Part shown: in pieces, positions 27,509 to 37,204 of the stretch
Numbering within the stretch: position 1 is the first letter of the stretch
Layout: every line of letters starts with the position of its first letter
Assembly (NCBI GenBank): GCA_028689775.1
Contig: JAQVCM010000008.1
Location: 62,001-126,000, forward strand
Reading direction: 5' to 3'
Origin: Crocinitomicaceae bacterium
Lineage (GTDB): Bacteria > Bacteroidota > Bacteroidia > Flavobacteriales_D > Crocinitomicaceae
Length of the DNA stretch: 64,000 bases
The notes under the pieces: generated by a model
Told to the model about the DNA's origin: nothing
Database searches by the model: none
The model's input: the letters and a program-made list of their open reading frames with translations, nothing else
Made by a program: the position numbers and the translations under genes

Positions 27509-27988
27509 ATGAAAAAGATTTTTTTATTAGCGGTTACTGCCATGTTGTTTGCATCTTGTGGCGGTTCAGATGACACTACCCAAAAGGAAAGAATTCCTGC
27601 TGAAGGAGTTCCGAAAGCTTTAACCAACGAGTCTGGACAGAATGCTTACGATCCAGAAAAAGGGGAAGGAAGATTCCAAAGTGTGGATGTTGGTCCAATC
27701 AATGTTGCCAAAGCAACGATGGGGAAAAATATTTACGAAATGAAATGTCAATCTTGTCACAAACTAACGGATGAGAAATTGGTTGGTCCAGGTTGGAAAG
27801 GTGTTACGAATCGCCAAAAAGCAGAGTGGATTTTGAACTTCATCACTAATCCAGATGCAATGCTCGACAAAGATCCTGAGTTGCAAGCGCAATTGGAAGC
27901 GTGTTTGGTTCGAATGCCAAATCAAAACTTGACAGATGATAATGCGTATGCACTTTATGATTTTATGCGTCAAAATGATGCGAAATAA
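27509..27988 (+). CDS. Lipoprotein cytochrome c
   Basis: A 159-residue protein with a lipoprotein signal (MKKIFLLAVTAMLFASCGG; C17 lipidated) and one haem c site CQSCH at 80-84. Candidate methionine ligand lies in VRMPNQNLTDD. It is a small class I type electron carrier held to the membrane on the periplasmic side. The frame is open upstream to 27440, but the lipoprotein signal fixes the ATG at 27509. It is divergent from a Crp/Fnr regulator and a multi-histidine membrane protein, so it may be the electron partner of that protein. A strong terminator follows. Confidence 0.9.
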   Translation: MKKIFLLAVTAMLFASCGGSDDTTQKERIPAEGVPKALTNESGQNAYDPEKGEGRFQSVDVGPINVAKATMGKNIYEMKCQSCHKLTDEKLVGPGWKGVTNRQKAEWILNFITNPDAMLDKDPELQAQLEACLVRMPNQNLTDDNAYALYDFMRQNDAK

Positions 27989-28009
27989 ATAAAGGATAAT
28001 ACATATCCT

Positions 28010-28043
28010 AAAAAGGACGGGAGTTTATCTTCCGTCCTTTTTT
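28010..28043 (+). terminator. Intrinsic terminator after cytochrome c
   Basis: AAAAAGGACGG and CCGTCCTTTTTT pair around an 11-base loop, ending in a T run; 22 bases after the cytochrome stop. The A run on the other side may let it work also for the convergent uvrA. Confidence 0.85.
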
Positions 28044-28097
28044 GTTTCTACTATTTTAGAATTTTAATTGTCTTTTTTAGAATTCAATTGGTGTAAT

Positions 28098-30935
28098 TCA
28101 TTTTAATTCCATCGCCAAGTATTTGGCTGTATGTGAACGATCTTGAGCTTTCTTAATCAGTTGTTCAGGTGTACCTGCAAATAATATTTCTCCACCAGCT
28201 TTTCCGCCTTCTGGACCAACATCTACAATGTAGTCTGCAACTTTGATGAGGTCTAAGTTGTGTTCAATCACCAAAACGGTATTTCCTTCGTCAACTAATT
28301 TTTGAAGTACAATCAATAACAAGCGGATGTCTTCAAAGTGAAGTCCAGTAGAGGGTTCATCCAAAATATACATCGTTCTTCCAGTTCCTTTTTTCGAAAG
28401 TTCGGTCGACAGTTTGATTCGTTGTGCTTCTCCGCCAGAGAGTGTAGTGGAAGCTTGACCTAATTTCACATAGCCCAATCCAACAGATACCATCGTTTCT
28501 AAAATTCGCGATATTTTCGGGATTTTATCGAAGAAAAGTGCTGCAGCTTGGATGGTCATCTCCAACACGTCGCTGATCGATTTTCCTTTGTAACGAATTT
28601 CTAAAGTTTCACGGTTGTATCTTTTTCCTTGACAACCGTCACAATCAATGTACACATCCGGTAAGAAATTCATTTCAATTACTTTTACACCGCCACCTTT
28701 ACACGTTTCGCATCTTCCTCCTGATACGTTAAAAGAGAATCTTCCTGGTTTATATCCTCGAATTTGAGATTCAGGCATACTCGCAAACAAACTTCTGATT
28801 TCTGTAAATACATTGGTATACGTCGCTGGGTTTGAACGTGGTGTTCTACCAATTGGACTTTGGTCAATTTCTACAATTTTATCGATGTTCTCGATGCCAA
28901 CAATCTTTTTGTACGGCATTGGTTTTTTAACACCGTTATAGATATGTGCATTTAAAATCGGATACAAAGTATGGTTAATCAAAGTCGATTTCCCACTACC
29001 TGAAACACCAGTTATACACGTTAAGGTTCCTAATGGAAGGTGTAGGTCTACATTTTTCAAGTTATTTCCGCTTGCGCCAATTAAACTTATTTTTTCACCA
29101 TTTCCCTTCCTTCTTTTCTTCGGAACTTCAATCGAAAGTTCACCTTTTAAGTACTTTGTGGTATACGAATCCTGGCTATGAAGTTCGGCATACGGTGCGG
29201 CATTGATGATTTCTCCTCCATTTATTCCTGCTCCTGGACCTATGTCCACAACAAAGTCTGCAGCTTCAATCATTTCTTTATCGTGCTCAACAACAATAAC
29301 GGAGTTTCCTGCATCTCTTAAGCGTTTTAAAGAGTTTATTAACCTGGTGTTGTCTCTTTGGTGCAAACCGATACTTGGTTCATCTAGGATGTACAAGACA
29401 TTCATCAATTCAGAGCCAATTTGCGTTGCGAGACGAATACGTTGTGCTTCTCCTCCTGATAATGTTTTTGCTGATCGATGAAGTGATAAGTAATTCAATC
29501 CAACATCTAAGATGAAATTAATCCGATCTCTAATTTCTTTGATAATTTCCGTTCCAATTTTTAATTGAGATTTGGATAATTTCGTTTCCACTTGATCAAA
29601 CCAAATCTTTAAATCTGAAATGTCAATTTGTGCTAATTCTCCGATGTTTTTATCGTCAATCTTGAAATAATGTGCTTCTTTTTTCAACCTCGTTCCGTGA
29701 CATTCAGGACAAACGATTAGATTCATAAAACTTTGAGCCCAACGTTGAACAGCAGCCGTACTTTCATCTGAATGTCGTGCCAAGAAGTTGACAATTCCTT
29801 CAAAAACAACGGTTTGATTTCGTTCTCGCTCCATGCCCTCGTTTCCATTGAGAATGACTTGTAGCACTTCATCTGGAATTTCGTTTAAAGCGGTGTTGAT
29901 TGTATATCCGTCTTGAATTAAATACGCTTCAATTTTATCAAATATCCACGTTTTCTTATAATCTCCGAGCGGTGCTAATCCACCTTTTTTGATTGATTTT
30001 TTAGCGTCTGGAATAATTTTATCAATGTCTACTTCAGAAACTTCTCCCAAGCCGCTGCAAGTCGGACAAGCCCCATAAGGAGAATTGAATGAAAACAAAC
30101 TCGGTTCTGGTTCTGGATAACTGATTCCAGAAGTTGGGCACATTAAGGTACGACTGAAATGACGCGTTTCTTGTGTTTCATAATCCATCACCATCATGGC
30201 TTTGGAGCCTTGTTTCATAGCAGTTAAAACAGAGTCATAAATTCGTTTTCTGTCGTTCGAATCTACTTGTATTCTATCGATGACAATTTCAATGTCGTGA
30301 ATCTTATAACGATCTAATCTTAAGCCATTTTCAATGTCAATCACTTCATTGTCAACGCGAACTTTGGTGTAACCCATTTTTCGGATTTGTTCAAAAAGCT
30401 CGCGGTAATGGCCTTTTCTCACTTTGATTTTTGGAGCAAGAATGATGATTTTTTTATCTTTATATTGTTCAAGGATTAAATCTACAATTTGATCATCAGA
30501 ATATTTAACCATTTGCTCATTGGTCTCATACGAATATGCAATTCCAACACGGGCAAAAAGTAAACGCATGAAATCATAGATTTCCGTGATCGTTCCAACG
30601 GTCGATCTAGGCGATCTCGATACTGTTTTTTGTTCGATTGAAATAACAGGACTAAGTCCATCGATTTTATCAACATCTGGCCGTTGCATTCCACCAAGAA
30701 ATTGCCTCGCGTAGGCAGAAAAGGTATCGATGTAACGACGTTGCCCTTCTGCAAAAATCGTGTCGAATGCCAAAGAAGATTTACCTGATCCTGATAAACC
30801 GGTAAAAACAACGAGTTTATTTCGAGGGATTTTTAAATCTATATTCTTGAGATTGTGTTCTCTTGCACCAAATACTTCGATGTATTTTTGTTGATCTTCT
30901 ATTTCGATGGAGACGTTTTTTTGCTTTTTATTCAT
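28098..30935 (-). CDS. uvrA: Excinuclease ABC subunit A
   Basis: A 945-residue nucleotide excision repair protein that recognises DNA damage with UvrB. Two ABC ATPase modules are seen: Walker A GLSGSGKSSLAFDT near residue 45 with signature LSGGEAQRIRLATQIG, and GVSGSGKSTLINHT with signature TTLSGGEAQRIKLSTEL. Zinc-binding cysteine pairs occur in GACPTCSGLG and around CETCKGGG / CDGCQG. Length and domain order are standard. Single gene on the minus strand. Confidence 0.97.
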   Translation of the reverse strand: MNKKQKNVSIEIEDQQKYIEVFGAREHNLKNIDLKIPRNKLVVFTGLSGSGKSSLAFDTIFAEGQRRYIDTFSAYARQFLGGMQRPDVDKIDGLSPVISIEQKTVSRSPRSTVGTITEIYDFMRLLFARVGIAYSYETNEQMVKYSDDQIVDLILEQYKDKKIIILAPKIKVRKGHYRELFEQIRKMGYTKVRVDNEVIDIENGLRLDRYKIHDIEIVIDRIQVDSNDRKRIYDSVLTAMKQGSKAMMVMDYETQETRHFSRTLMCPTSGISYPEPEPSLFSFNSPYGACPTCSGLGEVSEVDIDKIIPDAKKSIKKGGLAPLGDYKKTWIFDKIEAYLIQDGYTINTALNEIPDEVLQVILNGNEGMERERNQTVVFEGIVNFLARHSDESTAAVQRWAQSFMNLIVCPECHGTRLKKEAHYFKIDDKNIGELAQIDISDLKIWFDQVETKLSKSQLKIGTEIIKEIRDRINFILDVGLNYLSLHRSAKTLSGGEAQRIRLATQIGSELMNVLYILDEPSIGLHQRDNTRLINSLKRLRDAGNSVIVVEHDKEMIEAADFVVDIGPGAGINGGEIINAAPYAELHSQDSYTTKYLKGELSIEVPKKRRKGNGEKISLIGASGNNLKNVDLHLPLGTLTCITGVSGSGKSTLINHTLYPILNAHIYNGVKKPMPYKKIVGIENIDKIVEIDQSPIGRTPRSNPATYTNVFTEIRSLFASMPESQIRGYKPGRFSFNVSGGRCETCKGGGVKVIEMNFLPDVYIDCDGCQGKRYNRETLEIRYKGKSISDVLEMTIQAAALFFDKIPKISRILETMVSVGLGYVKLGQASTTLSGGEAQRIKLSTELSKKGTGRTMYILDEPSTGLHFEDIRLLLIVLQKLVDEGNTVLVIEHNLDLIKVADYIVDVGPEGGKAGGEILFAGTPEQLIKKAQDRSHTAKYLAMELK

Positions 30936-31077
30936 GCTGAGAATTTCTTCTGCAAATTTCGTCTATTTAATTCAATAAGTCAAGCTTGTTTGAAATGTAT
31001 TTGAAACGTATTTGAAACGTTTTTAGAAGAATAAAAAGTAACAAGAATCGCTTAGAATCTCATTGAAATGTGCAAAA

Positions 31078-32151
31078 TTACTTCTCTTTGTGTGCATATT
31101 TTTTTGTCACACGAAATAAGGTGACAAAGGTAATGAGAAAAAAGAGCGAGAAAGGAATGATTGCAATATAATTAGACACTGAAACGAAGTACATCATTAG
31201 TATTCCAAATGCAAGTGCTAAAATAGAAATCCCTAAAAAAGTAAGCCATACTTGCTTGTCGTTCATTCCAGAATAGACTAAATGGTGCGTTGTATGATCT
31301 TTTCCGCCAACCATCGGTGATTGACCTTTTTTTAATCGGTTGATTACAACTGTCAGCGTATCTGCAGCAGCAGGCGTAAATGCAACTAAGGTAATAAGTA
31401 TTCCTGTCCATGAAGGAGCTCCAGTTACTTCACCGACGTTCCACAAATTGTCTACTGCGAAGAAAGCAACGTATAAGCCAATGAATTGACTTCCAGCATC
31501 TCCCATAAACAACTTACTTGGATTTATGTTTAATTTCAAAAAACCTAGAACTGAACCAATGATTGCAGTCAATAAGATGATTCGAGTTATATCTATTTGA
31601 CCACTCATCCAGATAGAAGAGAATAAACATAAAGACAGAAGAGAAACTACGACCGTACCGGTTATACCATCCATGTTGTCCAACATGTTGAGTGAATTCA
31701 TGATAATGATTACCCACAAAACCGTGAATGCGGAATCTATCAGTTCATTGTTGGTTAAGTGTATAACTGTTCCAAAAATCACGAAAACAACTCCGCAAGC
31801 AATCTGAATAAACAATTTGAAAAATGGTTTTGTATTGTATGCATCATCTGCTAAGCCCATCGCAAAAGCAAGAGATCCCGAGATGAATAGACCTATAAAT
31901 TGAGGATTCGTAAAGATAGAAGCTTCAGTTGGAAAAAAGATGCTATAAAAGATTGCAGTGAATAAGAAAGAAATGTAAAAACTGACGCCTCCTAATGAAG
32001 GTTTTGACTGATTACTCCATCTTACTACGACATCATTTTTATTTCTTATTCCCAACGATGTTGAAAACATTAATAATAATGAGTTGATTATTAGCGAAGT
32101 GACAACACCGCCAACAAAGAATCCTGAGATAATTAGTATAGAATAGTCCAA
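31078..32151 (-). CDS. Undecaprenyl-phosphate sugar-1-phosphate transferase (WecA/MraY family)
   Basis: A 357-residue, about eleven-helix membrane enzyme that loads the first sugar phosphate onto undecaprenyl phosphate. Catalytic aspartates appear in MGLADDAYN, LNMLDNMDGITG and LFMGDAGSQF, and GGKDHTTHHLVY carries the histidine cluster of the WecA/TagO branch rather than MraY. It is the last gene of a five-gene exopolysaccharide operon, 5 bases after rmlC. It most likely initiates the repeat unit of the surface polysaccharide exported by the Wza/Wzc-like proteins. Confidence 0.9.
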   Translation of the reverse strand: MDYSILIISGFFVGGVVTSLIINSLLLMFSTSLGIRNKNDVVVRWSNQSKPSLGGVSFYISFLFTAIFYSIFFPTEASIFTNPQFIGLFISGSLAFAMGLADDAYNTKPFFKLFIQIACGVVFVIFGTVIHLTNNELIDSAFTVLWVIIIMNSLNMLDNMDGITGTVVVSLLSLCLFSSIWMSGQIDITRIILLTAIIGSVLGFLKLNINPSKLFMGDAGSQFIGLYVAFFAVDNLWNVGEVTGAPSWTGILITLVAFTPAAADTLTVVINRLKKGQSPMVGGKDHTTHHLVYSGMNDKQVWLTFLGISILALAFGILMMYFVSVSNYIAIIPFSLFFLITFVTLFRVTKKYAHKEK

Positions 32152-32156
32152 TGTGG

Positions 32157-32705
32157 TTAGTTAAATTTTGAAACAAAAGTATTAAAAAAATCATTAATTT
32201 CATCTTTTGTCGAAATAATTGGATTTTTTATTTTCCAATCTATTGCTAAATCTGGATCATTCCATCTCAAAGAACCCTCAGATTCAGGACTATAATAGTT
32301 TGTACATTTGTACGAAAAAATAGTATCGTCTTCAAGCGTTAAAAAACCGTGTGCAAATCCAGGCGGAATCCAAAACTGCAATCCATTTTCTGCAGATAAG
32401 ACAACGGAATGGTGTTTTCCATAGGTGACGGAGTCTTTTCTAATGTCTACCGCCACGTCTAAAACGCTTCCTTTGAGTACACTAACAAGTTTTCCTTGAT
32501 CGAAAGGAGGATTTTGAAAGTGTAGACCTCTCAATACATTTTTAGCAGATAAAGAGACATTATCTTGAAAGAAATGAATATCATTCCCAATCAACTCGTT
32601 ATATTTATGTTCGTTGTAACTTTCGTAAAAATAACCACGATCATCTTTAAACTTTCTGGTTTCTATAATTACTAAACCTTCTATTTCTATTTCGCTTTCA
32701 GACAT
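32157..32705 (-). CDS. rfbC: dTDP-4-dehydrorhamnose 3,5-epimerase
   Basis: A 182-residue cupin-fold RmlC that converts dTDP-4-keto-6-deoxyglucose for dTDP-L-rhamnose synthesis. Visible blocks are KFKDDRGYFYESY, VLRGLHFQNPP (catalytic His), DVAVDIRKDS and FAHGFLTLEDD. I chose the ATG at 32705, which overlaps the Wzc stop by 8 bases and gives standard length; the longer frame reads the tyrosine-rich Wzc tail in another frame. rmlA, rmlB and rmlD are not in this window, so the pathway must be completed elsewhere, or this is a related sugar epimerase. Confidence 0.9.
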   Translation of the reverse strand: MSESEIEIEGLVIIETRKFKDDRGYFYESYNEHKYNELIGNDIHFFQDNVSLSAKNVLRGLHFQNPPFDQGKLVSVLKGSVLDVAVDIRKDSVTYGKHHSVVLSAENGLQFWIPPGFAHGFLTLEDDTIFSYKCTNYYSPESEGSLRWNDPDLAIDWKIKNPIISTKDEINDFFNTFVSKFN

Positions 32706-35043
32706 TCTCTTCTGTATAATAACCTTGTCCATATCCGTAACCATATCCATAACCAAATTCATAGCCATATTGACTTCCTTCCGTTTCAATACCATTCAGA
32801 ATAACAGACAATGATTTGATTTTTTGCACTTCTTTTAGTTCCACAATTCGATTTGCAAATTGACGTTTTGAGAAATTTGATTTGAAAACGTAAATTGGGA
32901 TGTCTGCTTTGGCTAGCATTGTAATCCCATCAGAAACTAATCCAATTGGAGGATTATCAATGACAATGACATCGTATTTCGTTTTTAAATCTTCCAGGAT
33001 GTGCTCCAATGATTCGCTCAATATTAATTCTGAGGGATTTGGAGGTATATCTCCCGCTGTAATGTAATCTAAAGTACTTATATCCGTATGGTGAATTACA
33101 TCGGCTAGTGTTGCTTTTCCTACAATCAAGTTACTAATACCTAGTTTATTTTCGATGTTAAAACCCAGATGTATTTTAGGTTTTCGCATGTCCAAGTCAA
33201 TGATGATTGTTTTTTTGCCAGAAAGGGCTATTATTCCACCTAAATTCATTACCAAAAACGTTTTTCCTTCTCCAGAAACTGAAGAAGTGATCGCTATTGT
33301 TTTTGCTTCTGGATTTACGAAGCTAATGTTGGAACGAATGTTTCTCATCGCCTCAGCAATTCTGGTTTTTGAAGATTCACCAACGACCATTCTGGAGTAT
33401 TCCATTTCATTTTTCAACAATGGAATGCCACCTAAGAAATTGATGTCATTTGGAAGTATTCTCTTTAAATCAGTTATTCCAGTAACTTCGTTAAATGTGA
33501 TGTATTTAAAAATCAAAACACCTCCACCGATAATGATACCTAAAAGTCCGAGAGCGATATAGGTCACTAATTTGTTGGAGTTTATTGGTTCTTGTGAAGC
33601 AACTGGATTGCTTAAAATGTGGCTTGTAGGTGCATATCCTGCACGAGAAATAGCATATTGAACTTTCTTTTCGGTCAAGATTGAAAAGTACTTTTCATTT
33701 AAGTCCTGCAATGATTTAAGTCTATTGAACTCCATTTTCTTTTCTGGAATTAAATAAAACTCTTCTTCTAATTGATTGCTTTTATTGATCAATACTTTTA
33801 AGTTGATGATCAGTCGTTCGCGAATCACTTGCATACTTTTTCGAATAGACTGTATCTTACTTTGAATTCTAAAATTTAAGTTTTGCACCTCTGCATTTTC
33901 TGGTTTTACTTTAAAAAGTAAATCTTCTCTTCTTTCTAGTATTTCGTGTAAATCTTCAATTTGTCGCGAGAGTGCAGATTCATAACTTTTCCCTAGCATT
34001 TCAGGAATTATCTTGTAGATTTCAATTCGGTTTGGTTCATCGGTTAATTTACCGAAAACCATGTTCAAGGTATTCAGTTCTTCCTGGGCCTTATAAGTTT
34101 GATCTCTGAATTGAGTAATGTTTGAATTCATTGCAGCACTAACGCCATCCGGATCAGGCAACTTGGAGCTGCGTTGATAGTCGGTTAAGTTTTCCTTGGA
34201 ATCATTTAATTCTTTTGTCAACGAGTCCAATTGCATGTTTATAAAATGTAAGATATTGTCAGAGCTTAGTTGCTTTGAAATTCGTTCATAATCAAAAAAT
34301 GCCGAGGAAAGGGAAGAAACAATGTCTTTAGACAACAAAGCATTGTGAGACTGATGTTTAATTTCAATGGTTTGTGCCTCTGGATTTATTGGTGTAATAA
34401 TCAACCCTTCTTTTAGTCTGCCAACCAACGAACTATTGGAGTTAAAGACAAAATAATATTCGTTGTTTTTATTTAGCTTTTCAAATTCATTGATTTGATC
34501 TGATTTGATTTTTATTTCAAAATGTGGAGTTTTTATGATTTCATCAATTTTATTTTTTGCGGTGAAATCAGTGTTTTTGAAGTTATACTTGATATGAACT
34601 ACATTCTCTGAATAATTAATAAAAATGGGTGTCCCACAAAGTGAAGAATCTGATAAGGAATACGGTAAAACACTAAAAATAGAAGAATGATACATTTCAT
34701 CTGTTAGAATGTTCCCTTTTGTGAATATACTCACATTCATCTGTAACTTTTCAATCGCTTTCCCAAATAAAAGATTGGATTTCATCATTTCTATTTGAGA
34801 GGAGATGTTGCTTTTCGAAGATAAATTCTCGAAATTTAAAACTTCTCTTCCTTGGTCTTTATTTTCTATCTGAATCAGAGTACTTGCTTCAAAGATTTCT
34901 TTGGTGTAACGTAAATAGAAAAAAGAAACAGTTAGCATAATACACAGCCAAATTAATGGCCAATACCAGTTGTTTTTTAGAACAGCTTTTAAGATTAGTG
35001 GATTGTAATCTTTGTTTACGAAAATTTTATTTGTTTTAGACAC
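32698..35043 (-). CDS. Wzc-like polysaccharide co-polymerase with BY-kinase domain
   Basis: A 781-residue inner-membrane protein. A membrane helix near residues 28-46 and another near 490-510 bracket a large periplasmic region with coiled-coil segments (Wzz/Wzc domain). A cytoplasmic BY-kinase domain follows, with Walker A SSVSGEGKTFLVMNL, Walker A' IIIDLDMRKPK and Walker B VIVIDNPPIG. The last 25 residues hold eight tyrosines in a Gly-Tyr repeat, the autophosphorylation tail typical of bacterial tyrosine kinases. It controls chain length and export of the exopolysaccharide together with the Wza-like protein just upstream. Confidence 0.93.
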   Translation of the reverse strand: MSKTNKIFVNKDYNPLILKAVLKNNWYWPLIWLCIMLTVSFFYLRYTKEIFEASTLIQIENKDQGREVLNFENLSSKSNISSQIEMMKSNLLFGKAIEKLQMNVSIFTKGNILTDEMYHSSIFSVLPYSLSDSSLCGTPIFINYSENVVHIKYNFKNTDFTAKNKIDEIIKTPHFEIKIKSDQINEFEKLNKNNEYYFVFNSNSSLVGRLKEGLIITPINPEAQTIEIKHQSHNALLSKDIVSSLSSAFFDYERISKQLSSDNILHFINMQLDSLTKELNDSKENLTDYQRSSKLPDPDGVSAAMNSNITQFRDQTYKAQEELNTLNMVFGKLTDEPNRIEIYKIIPEMLGKSYESALSRQIEDLHEILERREDLLFKVKPENAEVQNLNFRIQSKIQSIRKSMQVIRERLIINLKVLINKSNQLEEEFYLIPEKKMEFNRLKSLQDLNEKYFSILTEKKVQYAISRAGYAPTSHILSNPVASQEPINSNKLVTYIALGLLGIIIGGGVLIFKYITFNEVTGITDLKRILPNDINFLGGIPLLKNEMEYSRMVVGESSKTRIAEAMRNIRSNISFVNPEAKTIAITSSVSGEGKTFLVMNLGGIIALSGKKTIIIDLDMRKPKIHLGFNIENKLGISNLIVGKATLADVIHHTDISTLDYITAGDIPPNPSELILSESLEHILEDLKTKYDVIVIDNPPIGLVSDGITMLAKADIPIYVFKSNFSKRQFANRIVELKEVQKIKSLSVILNGIETEGSQYGYEFGYGYGYGYGQGYYTEENV

Positions 35044-35052
35044 GAGCCAGTA

Positions 35053-35883
35053 TTATTTTAAATTCATAAACACATTAAATAGAATCAAACCACTTGTTAA
35101 GATAGAAACAATAGGTGCGACTTGCGCAAGAACTTCTCTTCCTAATTTCGGTGTTGGTTCCACATATACATAATCATTTGCTTGCACAACCATGTCAGCA
35201 AATGCTAATCCTTCAAGGGTTGATAAGTCAATTGGATAGATTTCTCTTTTTCCATTTACGGAACGCATCAATTTGATTGCTTTAGATTTACCTCTTTCTG
35301 AAATCCCTCCAACTTCAGCAATTACTTCCATTAAAGTCGTGTTGTTGTTTTTAATATAAATTACTTTTGCGGCACCTCCGTCACCGGGAAATACGATAAC
35401 TCTTTTGTTCGTAACCGTCACTTGTACAAAAGGGTCTAGAAAATGCTCTGAAAATAACTTTTTCAAAGTGTCCTCCGTTTTTTTAACAGTCATACCTTCC
35501 AGATAAAGTTCTCCAATCAACGGCAACATAACCTTTCCATCTGATCTCACAACATACTCTAGCTGATTATAAGATCTTTGGGTTTGTACAGAATTAACAT
35601 CTCTATTCGAGACACCAGCTTGACCACTAACGATATCTTGACCGCCATTGGTACTTAACAAGAACATAATTTTATCGTCCTTTGTTATTTTATAATCTTC
35701 TTGAGGTAGCAACGGAACTTCACTTTTATCTACTATCGTATAATACTTCGAAGTTAGCGTGTCGATCTCTGAAATGGAGTTTTTAGGTGTTTTAAACATT
35801 AAACTGCTGTTAATCCCACAACCTGAAAGGACGGAGATTAATGCTATAATGAGAAGATTACCGAGTAGATTTTTAGTGTTCAA
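35053..35883 (-). CDS. Wza-like polysaccharide export lipoprotein
   Basis: A 276-residue outer-membrane export protein with a lipoprotein signal (LIIALISVLSGC near residues 11-22). It has a polysaccharide biosynthesis/export (Poly_export) domain with YKITKDDKIMFLL and VRSDGKVMLPLIGELYLEGMTV, followed by an SLBB-like segment, and ends in a hydrophobic stretch. It would form the channel for the polysaccharide. It lies 9 bases upstream of the Wzc-like gene and 1 base after the glycosyltransferase gene, in one operon. Confidence 0.92.
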   Translation of the reverse strand: MNTKNLLGNLLIIALISVLSGCGINSSLMFKTPKNSISEIDTLTSKYYTIVDKSEVPLLPQEDYKITKDDKIMFLLSTNGGQDIVSGQAGVSNRDVNSVQTQRSYNQLEYVVRSDGKVMLPLIGELYLEGMTVKKTEDTLKKLFSEHFLDPFVQVTVTNKRVIVFPGDGGAAKVIYIKNNNTTLMEVIAEVGGISERGKSKAIKLMRSVNGKREIYPIDLSTLEGLAFADMVVQANDYVYVEPTPKLGREVLAQVAPIVSILTSGLILFNVFMNLK

Positions 35884-35884
35884 A

Positions 35885-37051
35885 TTAATTTCTATTTAAT
35901 AATTCTGTATAATATGCTTCCATGTCTTTAACGAGGCGAAGATAATGAAATTTTTCTCTTACAAAATCCCAACCATTCAGTGACATTTCCTTCCTAATTT
36001 CGTTGTTTTTTATCAAAACAGTAAGTTTTTCTTCAAAGAGTTTTGCGTCGCCTTTTGGCACGATAAAGCCTGTTTTTCCTTCCAATACAATGTCTCTAAT
36101 TCCTCCAACATCTGTTGTAACTACAGGGATATTAGATGCTTGTGCTTCGATTAAACTTACTGGGGTTCCTTCATTGTTGGATGTTAGACAAATTATGTCC
36201 ATTCCAGCATTGAATTTATTCACATCTTTAATCCACGAAGTTAGTATTATTTTTTCACCAAATTCGTTATTGATTTGATTTGCAACTGTCGAAATTTCAG
36301 TTTTTAACTCGCCATCTCCAACGATAAAGAAGCGGATTTTTTTTTCTCCCTTTGCAAGGATGTTTTTGGCTACCTCTAAAAATAGAGAATGGTTCTTAAT
36401 AGGTGCAAGCCTTCCAACGATCGCAATGGCTATTTCATCTTCTGCCAAATTATATTCCTTTCGGGTTTCAATTTTGTCAGCTGCTAAATTGATTCTAAAC
36501 TTTTCTAGATCAAAACCAAGTGGAATTACTTTGATTTTGTTTTCAGAGCAAATCTTATGAATTTGACTTAATTCTTGTTTCTGTTGTTCACTAATTGCAA
36601 CAATTCCAGTAGATTTTTTGGCTAAATTACGTTCAATTGTTTTATAGACATAGGTTTTTGCTTTTCCAAAATAAGAATGGAAAACATGTCCATGAAAAGT
36701 ATGGATAATGATTGGAACACGACACGCATGAGCTGCCTTTCTTCCTAAAGCTCCAGCCTTGGAAGCATGTGTATGAACAATGTCAGGTTTAAATTCTTTG
36801 ATTATCTCTTTAATTCTTAAGTAAGCTTGTCGATCGGATTTGAAACTTGGTTTTCGTTTCATTTCTTCTAATATCATGGGCTTTACTCCATATTCGTCTA
36901 AAATGTACAAAGAATCGGCTTCACTTTCTTCTGGTAGTCCACCGATCAGCAAAGTTTCGAAATCATCGCTTAAATACCGAGTTAGGAATGTTGCATTGTA
37001 GGTTGGTCCTCCTATGTTGAATCGGTTGATAATTCGTAAAACCTTTGTCAT
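35885..37051 (-). CDS. Glycosyltransferase family 4
   Basis: A 388-residue GT-B fold glycosyltransferase. N-terminal acceptor domain starts LRIINRFNIGGPTYNATFL, donor domain has VGRLAPIKNHSLFLE and the E-x7-E block EGTPVSLIEAQ. It is the first gene of the exopolysaccharide operon. I chose the ATG at 37051 because a consensus promoter element lies at 37072-37079, inside the longer frame that starts at 37090. Sugar specificity is unknown. Confidence 0.92.
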   Translation of the reverse strand: MTKVLRIINRFNIGGPTYNATFLTRYLSDDFETLLIGGLPEESEADSLYILDEYGVKPMILEEMKRKPSFKSDRQAYLRIKEIIKEFKPDIVHTHASKAGALGRKAAHACRVPIIIHTFHGHVFHSYFGKAKTYVYKTIERNLAKKSTGIVAISEQQKQELSQIHKICSENKIKVIPLGFDLEKFRINLAADKIETRKEYNLAEDEIAIAIVGRLAPIKNHSLFLEVAKNILAKGEKKIRFFIVGDGELKTEISTVANQINNEFGEKIILTSWIKDVNKFNAGMDIICLTSNNEGTPVSLIEAQASNIPVVTTDVGGIRDIVLEGKTGFIVPKGDAKLFEEKLTVLIKNNEIRKEMSLNGWDFVREKFHYLRLVKDMEAYYTELLNRN

Positions 37052-37071
37052 TCTTTTAATCCAATTTTGCA

Positions 37072-37079
37072 CAAATGTA
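37072..37079 (-). promoter_or_regulatory. Promoter -7 element of the exopolysaccharide operon
   Basis: TACATTTG followed by TGC on the minus strand, 20 bases before the chosen GT4 start. It probably drives all five genes down to 31078, since gaps between them are 9 bases or less. Confidence 0.65.
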
Positions 37080-37204
37080 ATGAATATCAATTTATTTTAA
37101 CGAGTATTTCTTTTATTCCTAAATAGTTTCAGCCTTTAATTTGTTAAAAAGTATTCGTTGATTAGGTAGATGTATGTTCTATTATTCCGAATTTTATAAA
37201 AAAA

